DNA of 64,000 bases, from the NCBI GenBank assembly GCA_910577735.1, contig CAJTOO010000017.1, positions 22,899-86,898 on the forward strand. The letters run 5' to 3'. Source of the DNA: an uncultured Lachnospiraceae bacterium. Its GTDB lineage: Bacteria > Bacillota > Clostridia > Lachnospirales > Lachnospiraceae. A model generated the notes under the pieces. It ran no database searches and had not been told where the DNA came from. It saw only the letters and a program-made list of their open reading frames with translations. Position numbers and translations under genes: made by a program. Shown here piece by piece: positions 17,936-27,467 of the stretch. Numbering within the stretch: the stretch's first letter is position 1; every line of letters starts with the position of its first letter.

Positions 17936-19120
17936 ATGCAAATGACAAATACAGCAAATGAAAAACATCAACAATTAGTCAACGCTTTTTCCAACGAAGC
18001 ATTTCAAAAGGAAATCAATCAATACCGCCATGATATTGAACAGGAACTGGGGAAATTCATAGAATGGCTCTTAACCCAGTTAGAATCTTCGCAGCTGATA
18101 TTCCGCAGCCCGGAGTCCCGTATCAAATCCAAAGCCGGGTTCTCAGATAAAATCAGCCGTAAAGATTATATCCATAATTGGCAGATTGATGGGAATGAGC
18201 GCAATATCCAGAACGAAATCCTGAAAAAGCTTCCTGACTTAATAGGATTCCGCATTACCTGCTTCTTTATGAAAGACGAAGAAATCATTTATGAAAAGCT
18301 AAAGCTTTATTATACTGAAAATAAATTTCAATGTATTCATTTGAACTTTGATGAAAAAACCACACAAAAGAACGGACATAAGATTTACAAAGTATCCGGA
18401 CACTACCAGGATAAAGTCAGTTTTGAACTGCAGATCAAATCCGCCGTACATAATATCTGGGGAGAGGTGGAACACAAAACGATATACAAAGGAAGCCAGT
18501 TTGCCATTGATTTAAAGCAACGCCAGACGATCACCAGCGAAGTATTCAATATCCTAAGCGCATCCGACCAGCAGCTTCTGTCCCTCTTCACCCACAAATA
18601 TACGGAACAGGATTTAATCTGCGGACTCTTTGCAGAAAAGACCAGGAGGCATGTGGCAGAGGCTTCTGATACAGAATACCTTGCAGGTCATTACAAGAGC
18701 TTCTTCGATATTTTCTTACAGGCGGAACGGGATAATATTGCAGCATTTATCGCCAGTTCCCTGTCAGGAACACCATATGCCAAAACAACGGTCGAGGTAG
18801 ATGACAGCTGTACAAAGATACTCCTTTTTGCAGATAATATAAAAGACACCTTTTTGGAATACTATTTGCAGGTACAGTATAACATTTCACAGGAGCTTCA
18901 TGATTTTAGTGGCTATGATGCTTTTATCCAGTATCTTGCTTCCACTATCATAAGTACTTATTCATCTTCGGACGAGGAAGATCCGGATATCATCGAAGAT
19001 GATGCCTTTTCTGAACCAGAAGACTTTGAAGACGAAGGCGCATCTGACAGCAAAGGACTTGACATGCTTCTGATTGTTCTGAAAGATAAGCTTCCAGACG
19101 CTTTTAAAGAAGGGAAATGA
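17936..19120 (+). CDS. RelA/SpoT-domain nucleotidyltransferase (alarmone synthetase-like)
   Basis: The synthetase fold is visible: R-x-K-x5-S-x-K-x2-R-K at residues 62-76 (ATP side), DLIGFRITCFF at 101 (metal Asp101 and Arg106), and FELQIKSAVHNIWGEVEH at 163-180 followed by YK, the E-x-Q-I...W-x-E-x-E-H core. There is no HD hydrolase, TGS or ACT domain, so this is not a housekeeping Rel. Residues about 190-330 are helical and unassigned; 340-380 is a very acidic linker. By family knowledge such enzymes make (p)ppGpp or (p)ppApp, or pyrophosphorylate tRNA as toxins. A GGAG site precedes the ATG. It forms a tight two-gene unit with the next gene. Confidence 0.82.
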   Translation: MQMTNTANEKHQQLVNAFSNEAFQKEINQYRHDIEQELGKFIEWLLTQLESSQLIFRSPESRIKSKAGFSDKISRKDYIHNWQIDGNERNIQNEILKKLPDLIGFRITCFFMKDEEIIYEKLKLYYTENKFQCIHLNFDEKTTQKNGHKIYKVSGHYQDKVSFELQIKSAVHNIWGEVEHKTIYKGSQFAIDLKQRQTITSEVFNILSASDQQLLSLFTHKYTEQDLICGLFAEKTRRHVAEASDTEYLAGHYKSFFDIFLQAERDNIAAFIASSLSGTPYAKTTVEVDDSCTKILLFADNIKDTFLEYYLQVQYNISQELHDFSGYDAFIQYLASTIISTYSSSDEEDPDIIEDDAFSEPEDFEDEGASDSKGLDMLLIVLKDKLPDAFKEGK

Positions 19121-19122
19121 TT

Positions 19123-20166
19123 ATGGACAAAATCAACCAGGGAACAGCTAACATTATACAGACTAAAAAAACCGTAGACTGGCTCGTTGACCACACGAAA
19201 GTCAATGTGTTTGATCCTATGACCTTTCAAGGTTATCAGCGCTCCATCGATAAGAAACACTGTGATAAAATCGTCGCCTACCTGTCTAAGGAATTTTTCC
19301 TGCCAACGTCCATCATCTGTGCCAGCAGAAAGGAATATACGGAGGATGCATCCCTGTATATTGTAGATGGCCAGCACCGGGTAGAGGCCCTCAGACTGCT
19401 GCGGCAGGAAAATCCGGCTCGCTATGAGCAAATCAAAGATTACCAGCTATCGGTCATCGTACTGGAAAAGGCAGAAGAGGAAGTCGAAATTGATACCTTT
19501 ATCACCATCAACAAGACATCCAAAAAAGTAGACACCTCCCTTGCCTATGTGCTGAAAAACCGCATTAATTATAATCGCGCCAGCAAAGATATCAGCATCT
19601 CCAAACGGGAATATCTGTCCGTGGAACTGGCTGCTGCGTTAAATGCTTCCGGCCCGAAAAAAAGCGAACTGTGGGAAAACAAAATTCTGTTTGAAGGAGC
19701 TGCCAGACAGACACCACAGCTTATCAGCCTGAATGCCTTTGTCATGTCCATGCGGTCTCTTCTGTACTCTTTACAGCAGTGGAACATTATTCCCCAGGAT
19801 TGGGACAGCCAGGAAGAACTGACCAGCTGCATCGAGGATCTTTGGACCATAACCGACGCCATCTGGCTTGTGGTACGCAATAAATGGCCGGATCTGTTTG
19901 ATTCTGATATAGAGAAACGCCGCATCATCCAGGGAAGCATCGGCTTTTCTTCCCTCAATAAATACTTGATTCAGAATTTGAAACAACAAGGCGCGCACAT
20001 GAATGTTTCCGAATTTGTGGAACATGCCGCATTATGGATCCAGGCTATCCAGCTTCCCAGCAGCGACTGGCTGCCGGGCGGACGTTTCTCAAAGTATTCC
20101 TCCGGCGCAGGCTTTTCCATCATCGCACAGGAACTTATGGCAAGCGCCGGCAAAACATTCTCATAA
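19123..20166 (+). CDS. DGQHR-domain protein (DndB-like fold)
   Basis: The name-giving motif is intact as YIVDGQHRVEALRLL (Asp82-Arg86), followed by DTFITINKTSKKVDTSL, the conserved F-x2-I-N...V stretch of DGQHR/DndB proteins. DGQHR domains resemble ParB/sulfiredoxin folds and occur in phosphorothioation and other defence-linked loci. Here it lies 2 nt after the RelA/SpoT gene, so the two products probably act together, for example as effector and regulator. An ATG at 19117 would overlap the upstream stop, but the AAGAAGGG ribosome site is better spaced for the ATG at 19123. The product has no membrane segment or signal. Confidence 0.8.
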   Translation: MDKINQGTANIIQTKKTVDWLVDHTKVNVFDPMTFQGYQRSIDKKHCDKIVAYLSKEFFLPTSIICASRKEYTEDASLYIVDGQHRVEALRLLRQENPARYEQIKDYQLSVIVLEKAEEEVEIDTFITINKTSKKVDTSLAYVLKNRINYNRASKDISISKREYLSVELAAALNASGPKKSELWENKILFEGAARQTPQLISLNAFVMSMRSLLYSLQQWNIIPQDWDSQEELTSCIEDLWTITDAIWLVVRNKWPDLFDSDIEKRRIIQGSIGFSSLNKYLIQNLKQQGAHMNVSEFVEHAALWIQAIQLPSSDWLPGGRFSKYSSGAGFSIIAQELMASAGKTFS

Positions 20167-20221
20167 AAATTGTCTCATGACAATAACAATTGACACTGCT
20201 GTATTTCATATACAACAAAAG

Positions 20222-20250
20222 AGGAGATGGCGCCAACGGTTCCATCTCCT
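20222..20250 (-). terminator. Terminator of the SDR gene / mannoside operon
   Basis: A 9-bp stem AGGAGATGG / CCATCTCCT with an 11-base loop is followed on the minus strand by CTTTTGTT. It lies between the convergent DGQHR and SDR genes and could also stop the plus-strand unit, though there it lacks a U-tract. Confidence 0.7.
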
Positions 20251-20298
20251 GTATTTACTGCCAGGACCATCTTTCATCATTTCTTACTGCCACATACC

Positions 20299-21045
20299 TC
20301 AGGTCATCGCCGCGCCATCCACGGAAAGAATCTCTCCCGTAACATAAGATGCCATGTCGCTGGCCAGAAATACAAAAGCATTTGCCACATCCTCCGGTTC
20401 CCCCACACGCCCAAGGGGAATGGTTGCTGTCAGGCGCTGCACCATCTCCTCCGGAAGCGCCGCTACCATATCTGTTCTCGTCACACCAGGTGCAACTGCA
20501 TTGACGCGAATCTGGTCTTTTCCCAGTTCCCTTGCCAGCGATTTCGTAAGACCATTGACCGCAAATTTCGAAGCCGGATAACCGACACCGGCCGGCTGCC
20601 CATAAAGACTCACCATGGAGCTTGTATTCAATATCACCCCGCCGCCCTGCTCTTTCATGATCTTCGCCGCAGTCTGTGCACAGAGAAATACGGAATTCAA
20701 ATTCAGATCAATGACTTTCTTAAATTCTTCCGGCTTATAATCATAGAAGCTGTCGCGGGCGGATACTCCGGCATTATTGACCAGAATGTCAAGACTTCCA
20801 TACAGCTCCTTTACTTTCATGAACACATCATTCACTTCTTCGGCATTCATCAAATCCGGCCAGTAACCAACAACTTCAGCATTGGCATCTTCCTCTTTGA
20901 TTTGCCAAAGGGCTTTATCAACAGTCTCCTGTCTGGAACCAAGCAGGGCCACTTTGGCTCCGTGTTCCAGAAACTTCTTCACAACGGAAAATCCGATTCC
21001 CCTTGTGCCGCCTGTGACAATTGCTGCTTTTCCCTGTAACAACAT
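20299..21045 (-). CDS. Short-chain dehydrogenase/reductase (SDR, FabG-like)
   Basis: This 248-residue enzyme has the classical SDR set: the Rossmann TGGTRGIG near the start, NNAG, the catalytic Ser in NTSSMVS, YPASK, and the C-terminal VTGEILSVDGA. It would reduce or oxidise a carbonyl/alcohol with NAD(P)H; the closest general type is 3-oxoacyl-ACP reductase or a sugar dehydrogenase. It is the last gene of the run of minus-strand mannoside genes, 160 nt after a GH38 gene, so a role in sugar metabolism is possible. The start at 21045 follows GAGGAGG. Confidence 0.85.
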   Translation of the reverse strand: MLLQGKAAIVTGGTRGIGFSVVKKFLEHGAKVALLGSRQETVDKALWQIKEEDANAEVVGYWPDLMNAEEVNDVFMKVKELYGSLDILVNNAGVSARDSFYDYKPEEFKKVIDLNLNSVFLCAQTAAKIMKEQGGGVILNTSSMVSLYGQPAGVGYPASKFAVNGLTKSLARELGKDQIRVNAVAPGVTRTDMVAALPEEMVQRLTATIPLGRVGEPEDVANAFVFLASDMASYVTGEILSVDGAAMT

Positions 21046-21205
21046 AATGATACCTCCTCGTATAATAATAATATAGCCATCAGGCAATTTCTTTCATACA
21101 TGAAACCGCTCCTGATAAGCATGTCAAGCATTAAATCGCCTCTCAATATTTATAATATAAGCGAAAGTATCTTAAAATACAATAAGTTTTACTAGGAATC
21201 GCTCC

Positions 21206-24200
21206 TCACACAACCGGATATATTTTTACCGTACAAATTTCAAAAGGACGCAGAATAATCTTCTCTCCTTCTGCACATTGATCGAGCGACTCCTCCAACA
21301 GATTGCAGCGCACTATCTTCCTGACTGCAAAGTTGAATGTAAAAGTAAACTTAACAGTGCTTCCCTTACACTCATGCACACGCACAATCAGGCAGTCCTC
21401 TTTCTGAGCCTTTTTAATCGCATCTATATGCACTGCCGAGGATGATACTTCCACAATGGTTTCTGCCTTTCTGCACTTTTTACCCGGCAAGACAAGCGGC
21501 GGCATATTCAGTGCACCTGCCTCTTCTAATGTCTTTCCCTCCAGCATATCGCCATTATGAGGAAATAATGAATAAGTAAACTGATGCATCCCCATATCTG
21601 CTTGGCTGTCTGGATATTTGGCACTTTTCAAAAGGCTGATTTTCATGGCATTCTCATAAACATTATATCCATATTTACAATCGTTCAACAAACTGACTCC
21701 ATATCCTGTCTCTGATATGTCTGCCCATTTATGACCGCACACTTCGAATTTGGCCATATCCCAGCTTGTATTGTAATGCGTAGGCCGCTCCACATACCCA
21801 AACTGTATATCATAAAGCGCCTTCACCACGTGAATATTTGTATAAAAGGCTGCCTTCAACAATCGGTGAGACTCCTGCCACTCTGCCGTTGTCTCAAAAT
21901 CAATTCTTCTGGATTCCCGGTAAACTGTCATATTCTGACTAATCAGCGAACTACGATAGCGATACGTAAATCTGAGTACTGCTCTTAGTGATCCATTCTC
22001 TGCCACTTCTACCGGCTTTACCAGCTTCGCGCGGTCTTGTTTTTCCTGATAAAACAAGTCTATGTCCCAAGCGTCGTAATTCAACGGTTTATCTTCAAAT
22101 ACCTCCAGAACATTCCCATACTGCCCCTCTTCCAGCACCTGTCTTTCGTTTTCTTTATCAAAAATACTGCTGAGTCTTCCATCCTCCGTCCATAAAATCT
22201 CATAAAACGGCGTCTCCAGTCTTCGCTTCGCCAAATCGACCATAAAAGAGTCCTTCTCTTTCCTTCTCAGTACGGATGGCCGGAAATATATCTGTTGCAT
22301 ATGATATGGTCTGCTCTCTATCAACACGCAGTACCCGCCAGACACTTTCTGCGCCGGAAGAATCCCCTCATCTCCCTCAAAGTATCCCTCTTTCTCTGTC
22401 CTGATATAAATAAGCCCGCTTCCCGACACCCCGGAAGACGAATAGATGACAAACGCATTTTCCTCATCCTCCAGAATCGCTTCTACCGCCGCTTGTTGCA
22501 ACACATCCAGACTCTTCTGCGCTTTTTCATAATTCTTTGCAGATTCCTCATATACTTCACCGATGGATGAGCCCGGTATAATATCATGAAACTGATGTAA
22601 CAGTATGCTTTGCCATACCTGATCCAGCACTTCTTTCGGATATGTTTCTCCCAGAAGCCAGGCCATGGCACATAGATTTTCCACCCCGGTAAGCCGATTC
22701 TCCATATAGCGATTCATCTTCTTATTATAAGCCTGGGATGTATAAGTTCCTCTGTGATATTCCAGATATAGTTCTCCATTCCACACCGGAACCCGGCAAT
22801 CTGTTTTCTCCACAAATTCATGCAGCTTTCGGAAAAATGCTCCTGCCTTTTGGGTCTTCACATGTGGAAGACCCGGAATTTCATCCATCTTCCTGCGCAT
22901 CTCAAGCATATCTCTGGTAACACCACCGCCGCCATCTCCAAAGCCATATGGAAGAAGCACTTCCCTGCTGATATCTTTATTTTTAAATTTACGATAACTG
23001 CCGAGCACTGCAGACGGCATCATCACCCCGTTATAGGTAACTCCCGTAGACATATCCTGTCCCTCGGAGGGTGTCGTTATAAAATAGGTCAGTACCCTGC
23101 TGCCGTCTATTCCCTGCCACCAGAACAGATCATTTGGCATTTCATTGTACTGATTCCAGCTGATCTTGGATGTGATAAAGGTAGAAATACCACACTGTCT
23201 TAAGATCTGCGGCAGTGCCCAGCTATATCCAAACACATCCGGAAGCCAGAGATATTCGCACTTCTTTCCAAACTCATCCTGTATGAAATGTATCCCATAC
23301 AGGAACTGGCGCACCAGAGATTCTCCCGCAATCAGATTACAATCTGCTTCCACCCACATGCCGCCTTCCGGTTCCCATTTATCTTCTCTTATTTTTTCCT
23401 TCATCCGGGCATATAACTCCGGATTGTCTTCCTTTACAAATTGATAAAGCTGCGGCTGTGACTGCAGGAAAATATAGTCCTCATACTCTTCCATCAGATG
23501 AAGCACCGTCGAGAAGGATCGCTGTGCTTTCTCTCTGGTATGCTTCAATCTCCACAGCCAGGCCATATCGATGTGGGTATGTCCAATGCCGTATACTGTC
23601 ACAGCGCTTCTTTTGGGCTTGTCAGACAATTCTGCCTTTAACCTCTCCAGTGCCCGCTCCACAGACACAAAGAAGCAGTCCTCCTCCCATTCGATTTCAT
23701 GAAAAGCTCTGTCCAATGTGAGAAGCAGATCCATTCGATCCATATTGTCCTCATCAAGTAATGGTATCGTCTTTATCATGGCCTGCGCATAGAAATATAA
23801 TTCATCCGCTGCCTCATGCAGATAAACAAGATCAGCCTGTTTTATCTGATGATAATATTTGTCGATATTATCTGCACTGCCAAGTCCGGTCCACACGAGA
23901 AATGTAAGCCGAATTTTCCGGTCATACATACCATTAAATATCACTTCATTGTGAAACGTATCCACGCCCTGATATGGCTTTCCATTCACATACACAAGAG
24001 ACTCAAATCCTCCGATAAATCCATCTGCCGTCTTCCCAAAGTCAAACAGCCCAGCTGCTTTACATCCCTTCTTTTCCGGTGGAAGCGTAACCTCTTTCTC
24101 CAGCCACATATATTGATCTTGTCCGGTAAAAAAATCACCAATATCTATCTGTCTGCCTTCTATCTGTTCCGGCAGCCCACAATATACTTCATCTTTAGAA

Positions 24201-24328
24201 AGTTCCCCCTCCATTACAGTGAACGGCGCAATAACCTGATGTCCAAAATATCTTCGACCTTTTAGCTCCTCTGTCCGCTTCTGCAGTTTTTCTAATGTAA
24301 AATACATATCCCGCATGCTAATAACCAT
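21206..24328 (-). CDS. Alpha-mannosidase, glycoside hydrolase family 38 (first copy)
   Basis: The 1040-residue protein has the GH38 zinc/catalytic signature HTHIDMAWLWRL and the nucleophile region GGMWVEADCN, then PDVFGYSWALPQIL, as in cytosolic class II alpha-mannosidases. It has no signal peptide, so it acts on imported oligosaccharides. It sits downstream of a second GH38 gene and an ABC importer. The AGGAG site lies only 1 nt from the first ATG and 13 nt from the ATG at 24316, so the start is uncertain by four codons. Confidence 0.9.
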   Translation of the reverse strand: MVISMRDMYFTLEKLQKRTEELKGRRYFGHQVIAPFTVMEGELSKDEVYCGLPEQIEGRQIDIGDFFTGQDQYMWLEKEVTLPPEKKGCKAAGLFDFGKTADGFIGGFESLVYVNGKPYQGVDTFHNEVIFNGMYDRKIRLTFLVWTGLGSADNIDKYYHQIKQADLVYLHEAADELYFYAQAMIKTIPLLDEDNMDRMDLLLTLDRAFHEIEWEEDCFFVSVERALERLKAELSDKPKRSAVTVYGIGHTHIDMAWLWRLKHTREKAQRSFSTVLHLMEEYEDYIFLQSQPQLYQFVKEDNPELYARMKEKIREDKWEPEGGMWVEADCNLIAGESLVRQFLYGIHFIQDEFGKKCEYLWLPDVFGYSWALPQILRQCGISTFITSKISWNQYNEMPNDLFWWQGIDGSRVLTYFITTPSEGQDMSTGVTYNGVMMPSAVLGSYRKFKNKDISREVLLPYGFGDGGGGVTRDMLEMRRKMDEIPGLPHVKTQKAGAFFRKLHEFVEKTDCRVPVWNGELYLEYHRGTYTSQAYNKKMNRYMENRLTGVENLCAMAWLLGETYPKEVLDQVWQSILLHQFHDIIPGSSIGEVYEESAKNYEKAQKSLDVLQQAAVEAILEDEENAFVIYSSSGVSGSGLIYIRTEKEGYFEGDEGILPAQKVSGGYCVLIESRPYHMQQIYFRPSVLRRKEKDSFMVDLAKRRLETPFYEILWTEDGRLSSIFDKENERQVLEEGQYGNVLEVFEDKPLNYDAWDIDLFYQEKQDRAKLVKPVEVAENGSLRAVLRFTYRYRSSLISQNMTVYRESRRIDFETTAEWQESHRLLKAAFYTNIHVVKALYDIQFGYVERPTHYNTSWDMAKFEVCGHKWADISETGYGVSLLNDCKYGYNVYENAMKISLLKSAKYPDSQADMGMHQFTYSLFPHNGDMLEGKTLEEAGALNMPPLVLPGKKCRKAETIVEVSSSAVHIDAIKKAQKEDCLIVRVHECKGSTVKFTFTFNFAVRKIVRCNLLEESLDQCAEGEKIILRPFEICTVKIYPVV

Positions 24329-24386
24329 GCTCCTTTCTCAGCTTGCACCACACTTTTCCAACTCAGCCTGCTCTAATCTGCCGCTC

Positions 24387-27300
24387 TTATTTTTTACATT
24401 GTTTAAAATAATCTACCCAGTATTCCGCCCCTCTTCTCTCCACACGCACGGTATTCAGTTCGTCTGCCAGCCGGCAGATCTGTGCATCTGTCTCTTCTGA
24501 AAAGGAGCTGCCGGACTCTCGCTTTGCCCTACAATCCTGCTCTTGCTTTTTTCTATGCGTATAGACATAAGATAGCCTTGCTTCCAGTGCCGTCCTGTGC
24601 CATATCTCCATATTCAGCTTCGAAACAGCACGTCGAAGTTTCTCTTCTGCACTCCCCTCTTTTCCCTCTAACGCTAAATAAGCGGCTCTTTGTTTTGCAT
24701 ACTCAGACTCTGCCTTTTCTGCACGGTTTAGTTCCCGTTCCACATCCTGACTATTCACAATTTCCGGCATTGCATAAGCATGAAATTCCTCACATTCCTC
24801 ATAGCTGTCTGTCTGGTCACAGACAACAACATCTTCCTGACAGGATGTCTCCCAGACTTTCTCTTCTGACAGCACACGCAGCGATACAATCTGAAAGGGA
24901 CAAACAGCCAGCTTCACAGCTCCTTCCACAAGCGGGATTTCTTTTTTATCAGATTCTGCAAGGTTGGTTTCATATATCTTTTTCACCCAATTGCCAAATA
25001 CCAGCTTTACCTCTTGTACCTGTTCTCCCGCATGAAAGAGCCGTAGGATGATTCCTTTCCCATCCTGTGCTCTTTTTACCGCCGTCACGCGGATATCACC
25101 TTTTGCTTCCATGTGAAAAAAGGACTCACTTGGAGGAAGGCTGCCCTCATGAACGGTTGTCCTCACCACCAGATTAGAACGGTTCATTTCATCAGCTTTC
25201 TCTAACAACCTTGCCTCTGCAGTGTCGCCTGCAAAAAGACTGATTCCATAATGAAATTCCATATCTCGCAGACACTGGGCGTCCGGTGTATAAATCTCAG
25301 GGCCTGCATCCCCGATTCTCGTATGCAGATCTGTTCTTGCAAGCCATCCCACGGACCGGAACAATGTCAATGCAATGGTGGTATCTTTCGGCATTACCTC
25401 ATATTCGGGCAGTCCTCTGTTTAAAACACATACACCATTGTGTCCGTCTGTCACCGCCGCAAAATCTCTCTGGGGAAATTGGGTGACTGTGCTGCTCTCC
25501 CTTGCACCTACCACAATCCGTTTTACATCCTCCGGCATATCCGTATTGTCAAATGCTTCTGGAATGATGTCATGCCTGGTTATAGCAAACTGGGTCTGGG
25601 CATAAGAATATTGTGTCTTAATCTTTGTTGGAAACATCACACGGATACGATGATCTCTGCATCGATTCCGAATCAATGTCCGAAAACGCAAAATTCTGCT
25701 GTTTTGCAACAATGTGATGTAGACAGTAATCGGTATGATCTCCTTGTCAGTGCTCCGCCCTGCACGGTCTGCTGTAAGCCTTGCAGGAAGACTCCACCGG
25801 TATTGTACCTTCACCACAGTACGCAGAGCTCCCTTTTCCACAAGCGTAATCTCAGCCTCTTCTTCCAACGTTGTTCGCGGCACATCTCCTGGAACATCCG
25901 AATAATTATACTCGTCTCCGCCGTCTGCACAGTCTTCCAGATACCCCAGATTATGATATGCCCTGCCAGTTTCCTTATCCGTCATGGAAAAGGTGCCGTT
26001 TTTCTCAAATACAACACGTATATACGCATTCTCCAAAATCGGACATCCCTCTGCCACTCCATCCTTTACTTCTGCCGTTTCTGCCGGCCTGTCATAAATC
26101 CCAAATGTGCAGAATCCAAATGCAGGAACTGTCACTTCTGCAATCACGCCAGCATCTGTCTTCTGCCATGGATACTCCCTGCCTTCTTCATCCCGAATTT
26201 GCAGTTCTCCAGAACTCTGTATAGGAAACAAAACCTGCCTCTTATGTTCCTTTAGGGTGGTGTTAAATACATGGAATACTTTCTCGGCTTTGGCAAACTG
26301 CCTGGTATCAATCTTAGCCGTCAGCTTTCGAAGCATTTCATCTCTGCAGATATCCGCTTCCTTCTCTGCCTTTTCAAACCGTATCTCCATATCTGTATGC
26401 ACATCATCCACACTCACGCCGCAAATACTGTCATGCGGATGGTTCTTTAACAGCAATTTCCATGTTTCGTTTACTTTAGAGCGGGGATACGCATTGCCTG
26501 CTAATACGCCCATAACGCCAAGCGGTTCCATTACCTCCTCAAGTTTTCGCTGCAGTCTGTCATTTTGCACTTTCAGATACATACGGCAAGATAAAATCCC
26601 CGGAAATACAGAAATATATCTTCCACTGTACAAGGGACCCGACAACTGGGGAATCTCTGTTTCATTTAAGCCATCAATCACTGCATCCATATACTCGTCC
26701 GGTGTACTCTGACATATCTGGTATTGCTCGGTATCTGCCCGTCCCTCCCTGATATACGGAAGAATATCGTCCGGCTCCATCTCCTGATCATATCCATTCA
26801 TCAAAAGCACATGAGCTGACTGCGCAAAATCCCTGATTTTATCTGCTTCATTGATAATACGTCCCTGCACTTCTTCCGGATAAGAGGCCAACCGCATCCC
26901 ATTTCTGTAACTGCTCAATAAATAGACACAGGGAAGCTTTGTTCCATCGGGAGATTCCCAACAAAATTCTGACCGAATCTTCTCTGGTGAAAACCCAACT
27001 CCCCGCCAGACTACAATTCCTTTCATGCCAAATTGTTCATGAATCTGGGAAGTCTGTGAAATCTGACCAAAATTATCAAGCAGCCAACCCGTTTGAGAGC
27101 CGCCGCCAAGCGCTTCCGAAATCTCCTTTCCATACAACATATTCCTGATCAAAGCTTCCTCGCTGATCAACTGCCAATCAGGCTGCAGATAATAAGGTCC
27201 TACAATGATTCTTCCTTCCTGCACATATTTTTTCAGGGTATCCATAAACACATCGATACCCTGCTTTCCCTCTATCTGAAGCTGTACACAGCAATCATCA

Positions 27301-27467
27301 ATCATAGAAGTCTGTCCATCTAAAACAAATCGATAATCCGGTTCCTTTTCCAACATCCGAAATAAATTTCCAAAAAATATCGGTATCCAACGATTTACAT
27401 ATTGACTGCTCAAATACCACTCTCTATCCCAATGGGTGTGCGAAATGATATGTATTGTTCTCTTCAT
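24387..27467 (-). CDS. Alpha-mannosidase, glycoside hydrolase family 38 (second copy, MngB-like)
   Basis: The protein starts MKRTIHIISHTHWDREWYLSSQ, the GH38 signature closest to MngB-type enzymes, and has the nucleophile region GWLLDNFGQISQ. It lacks a signal peptide. Its sequence type differs clearly from the neighbouring GH38, so the two probably split different alpha-mannosidic linkages rather than being a recent duplication. Its start overlaps the DUF1861 stop by 4 nt (ATGA), showing translational coupling. Confidence 0.9.
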   Translation of the reverse strand: MKRTIHIISHTHWDREWYLSSQYVNRWIPIFFGNLFRMLEKEPDYRFVLDGQTSMIDDCCVQLQIEGKQGIDVFMDTLKKYVQEGRIIVGPYYLQPDWQLISEEALIRNMLYGKEISEALGGGSQTGWLLDNFGQISQTSQIHEQFGMKGIVVWRGVGFSPEKIRSEFCWESPDGTKLPCVYLLSSYRNGMRLASYPEEVQGRIINEADKIRDFAQSAHVLLMNGYDQEMEPDDILPYIREGRADTEQYQICQSTPDEYMDAVIDGLNETEIPQLSGPLYSGRYISVFPGILSCRMYLKVQNDRLQRKLEEVMEPLGVMGVLAGNAYPRSKVNETWKLLLKNHPHDSICGVSVDDVHTDMEIRFEKAEKEADICRDEMLRKLTAKIDTRQFAKAEKVFHVFNTTLKEHKRQVLFPIQSSGELQIRDEEGREYPWQKTDAGVIAEVTVPAFGFCTFGIYDRPAETAEVKDGVAEGCPILENAYIRVVFEKNGTFSMTDKETGRAYHNLGYLEDCADGGDEYNYSDVPGDVPRTTLEEEAEITLVEKGALRTVVKVQYRWSLPARLTADRAGRSTDKEIIPITVYITLLQNSRILRFRTLIRNRCRDHRIRVMFPTKIKTQYSYAQTQFAITRHDIIPEAFDNTDMPEDVKRIVVGARESSTVTQFPQRDFAAVTDGHNGVCVLNRGLPEYEVMPKDTTIALTLFRSVGWLARTDLHTRIGDAGPEIYTPDAQCLRDMEFHYGISLFAGDTAEARLLEKADEMNRSNLVVRTTVHEGSLPPSESFFHMEAKGDIRVTAVKRAQDGKGIILRLFHAGEQVQEVKLVFGNWVKKIYETNLAESDKKEIPLVEGAVKLAVCPFQIVSLRVLSEEKVWETSCQEDVVVCDQTDSYEECEEFHAYAMPEIVNSQDVERELNRAEKAESEYAKQRAAYLALEGKEGSAEEKLRRAVSKLNMEIWHRTALEARLSYVYTHRKKQEQDCRAKRESGSSFSEETDAQICRLADELNTVRVERRGAEYWVDYFKQCKK

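Noticed and set aside
17936..19120. Housekeeping bifunctional Rel protein
   Set aside because: It lacks the HD hydrolase, TGS and ACT domains and is half the usual length.
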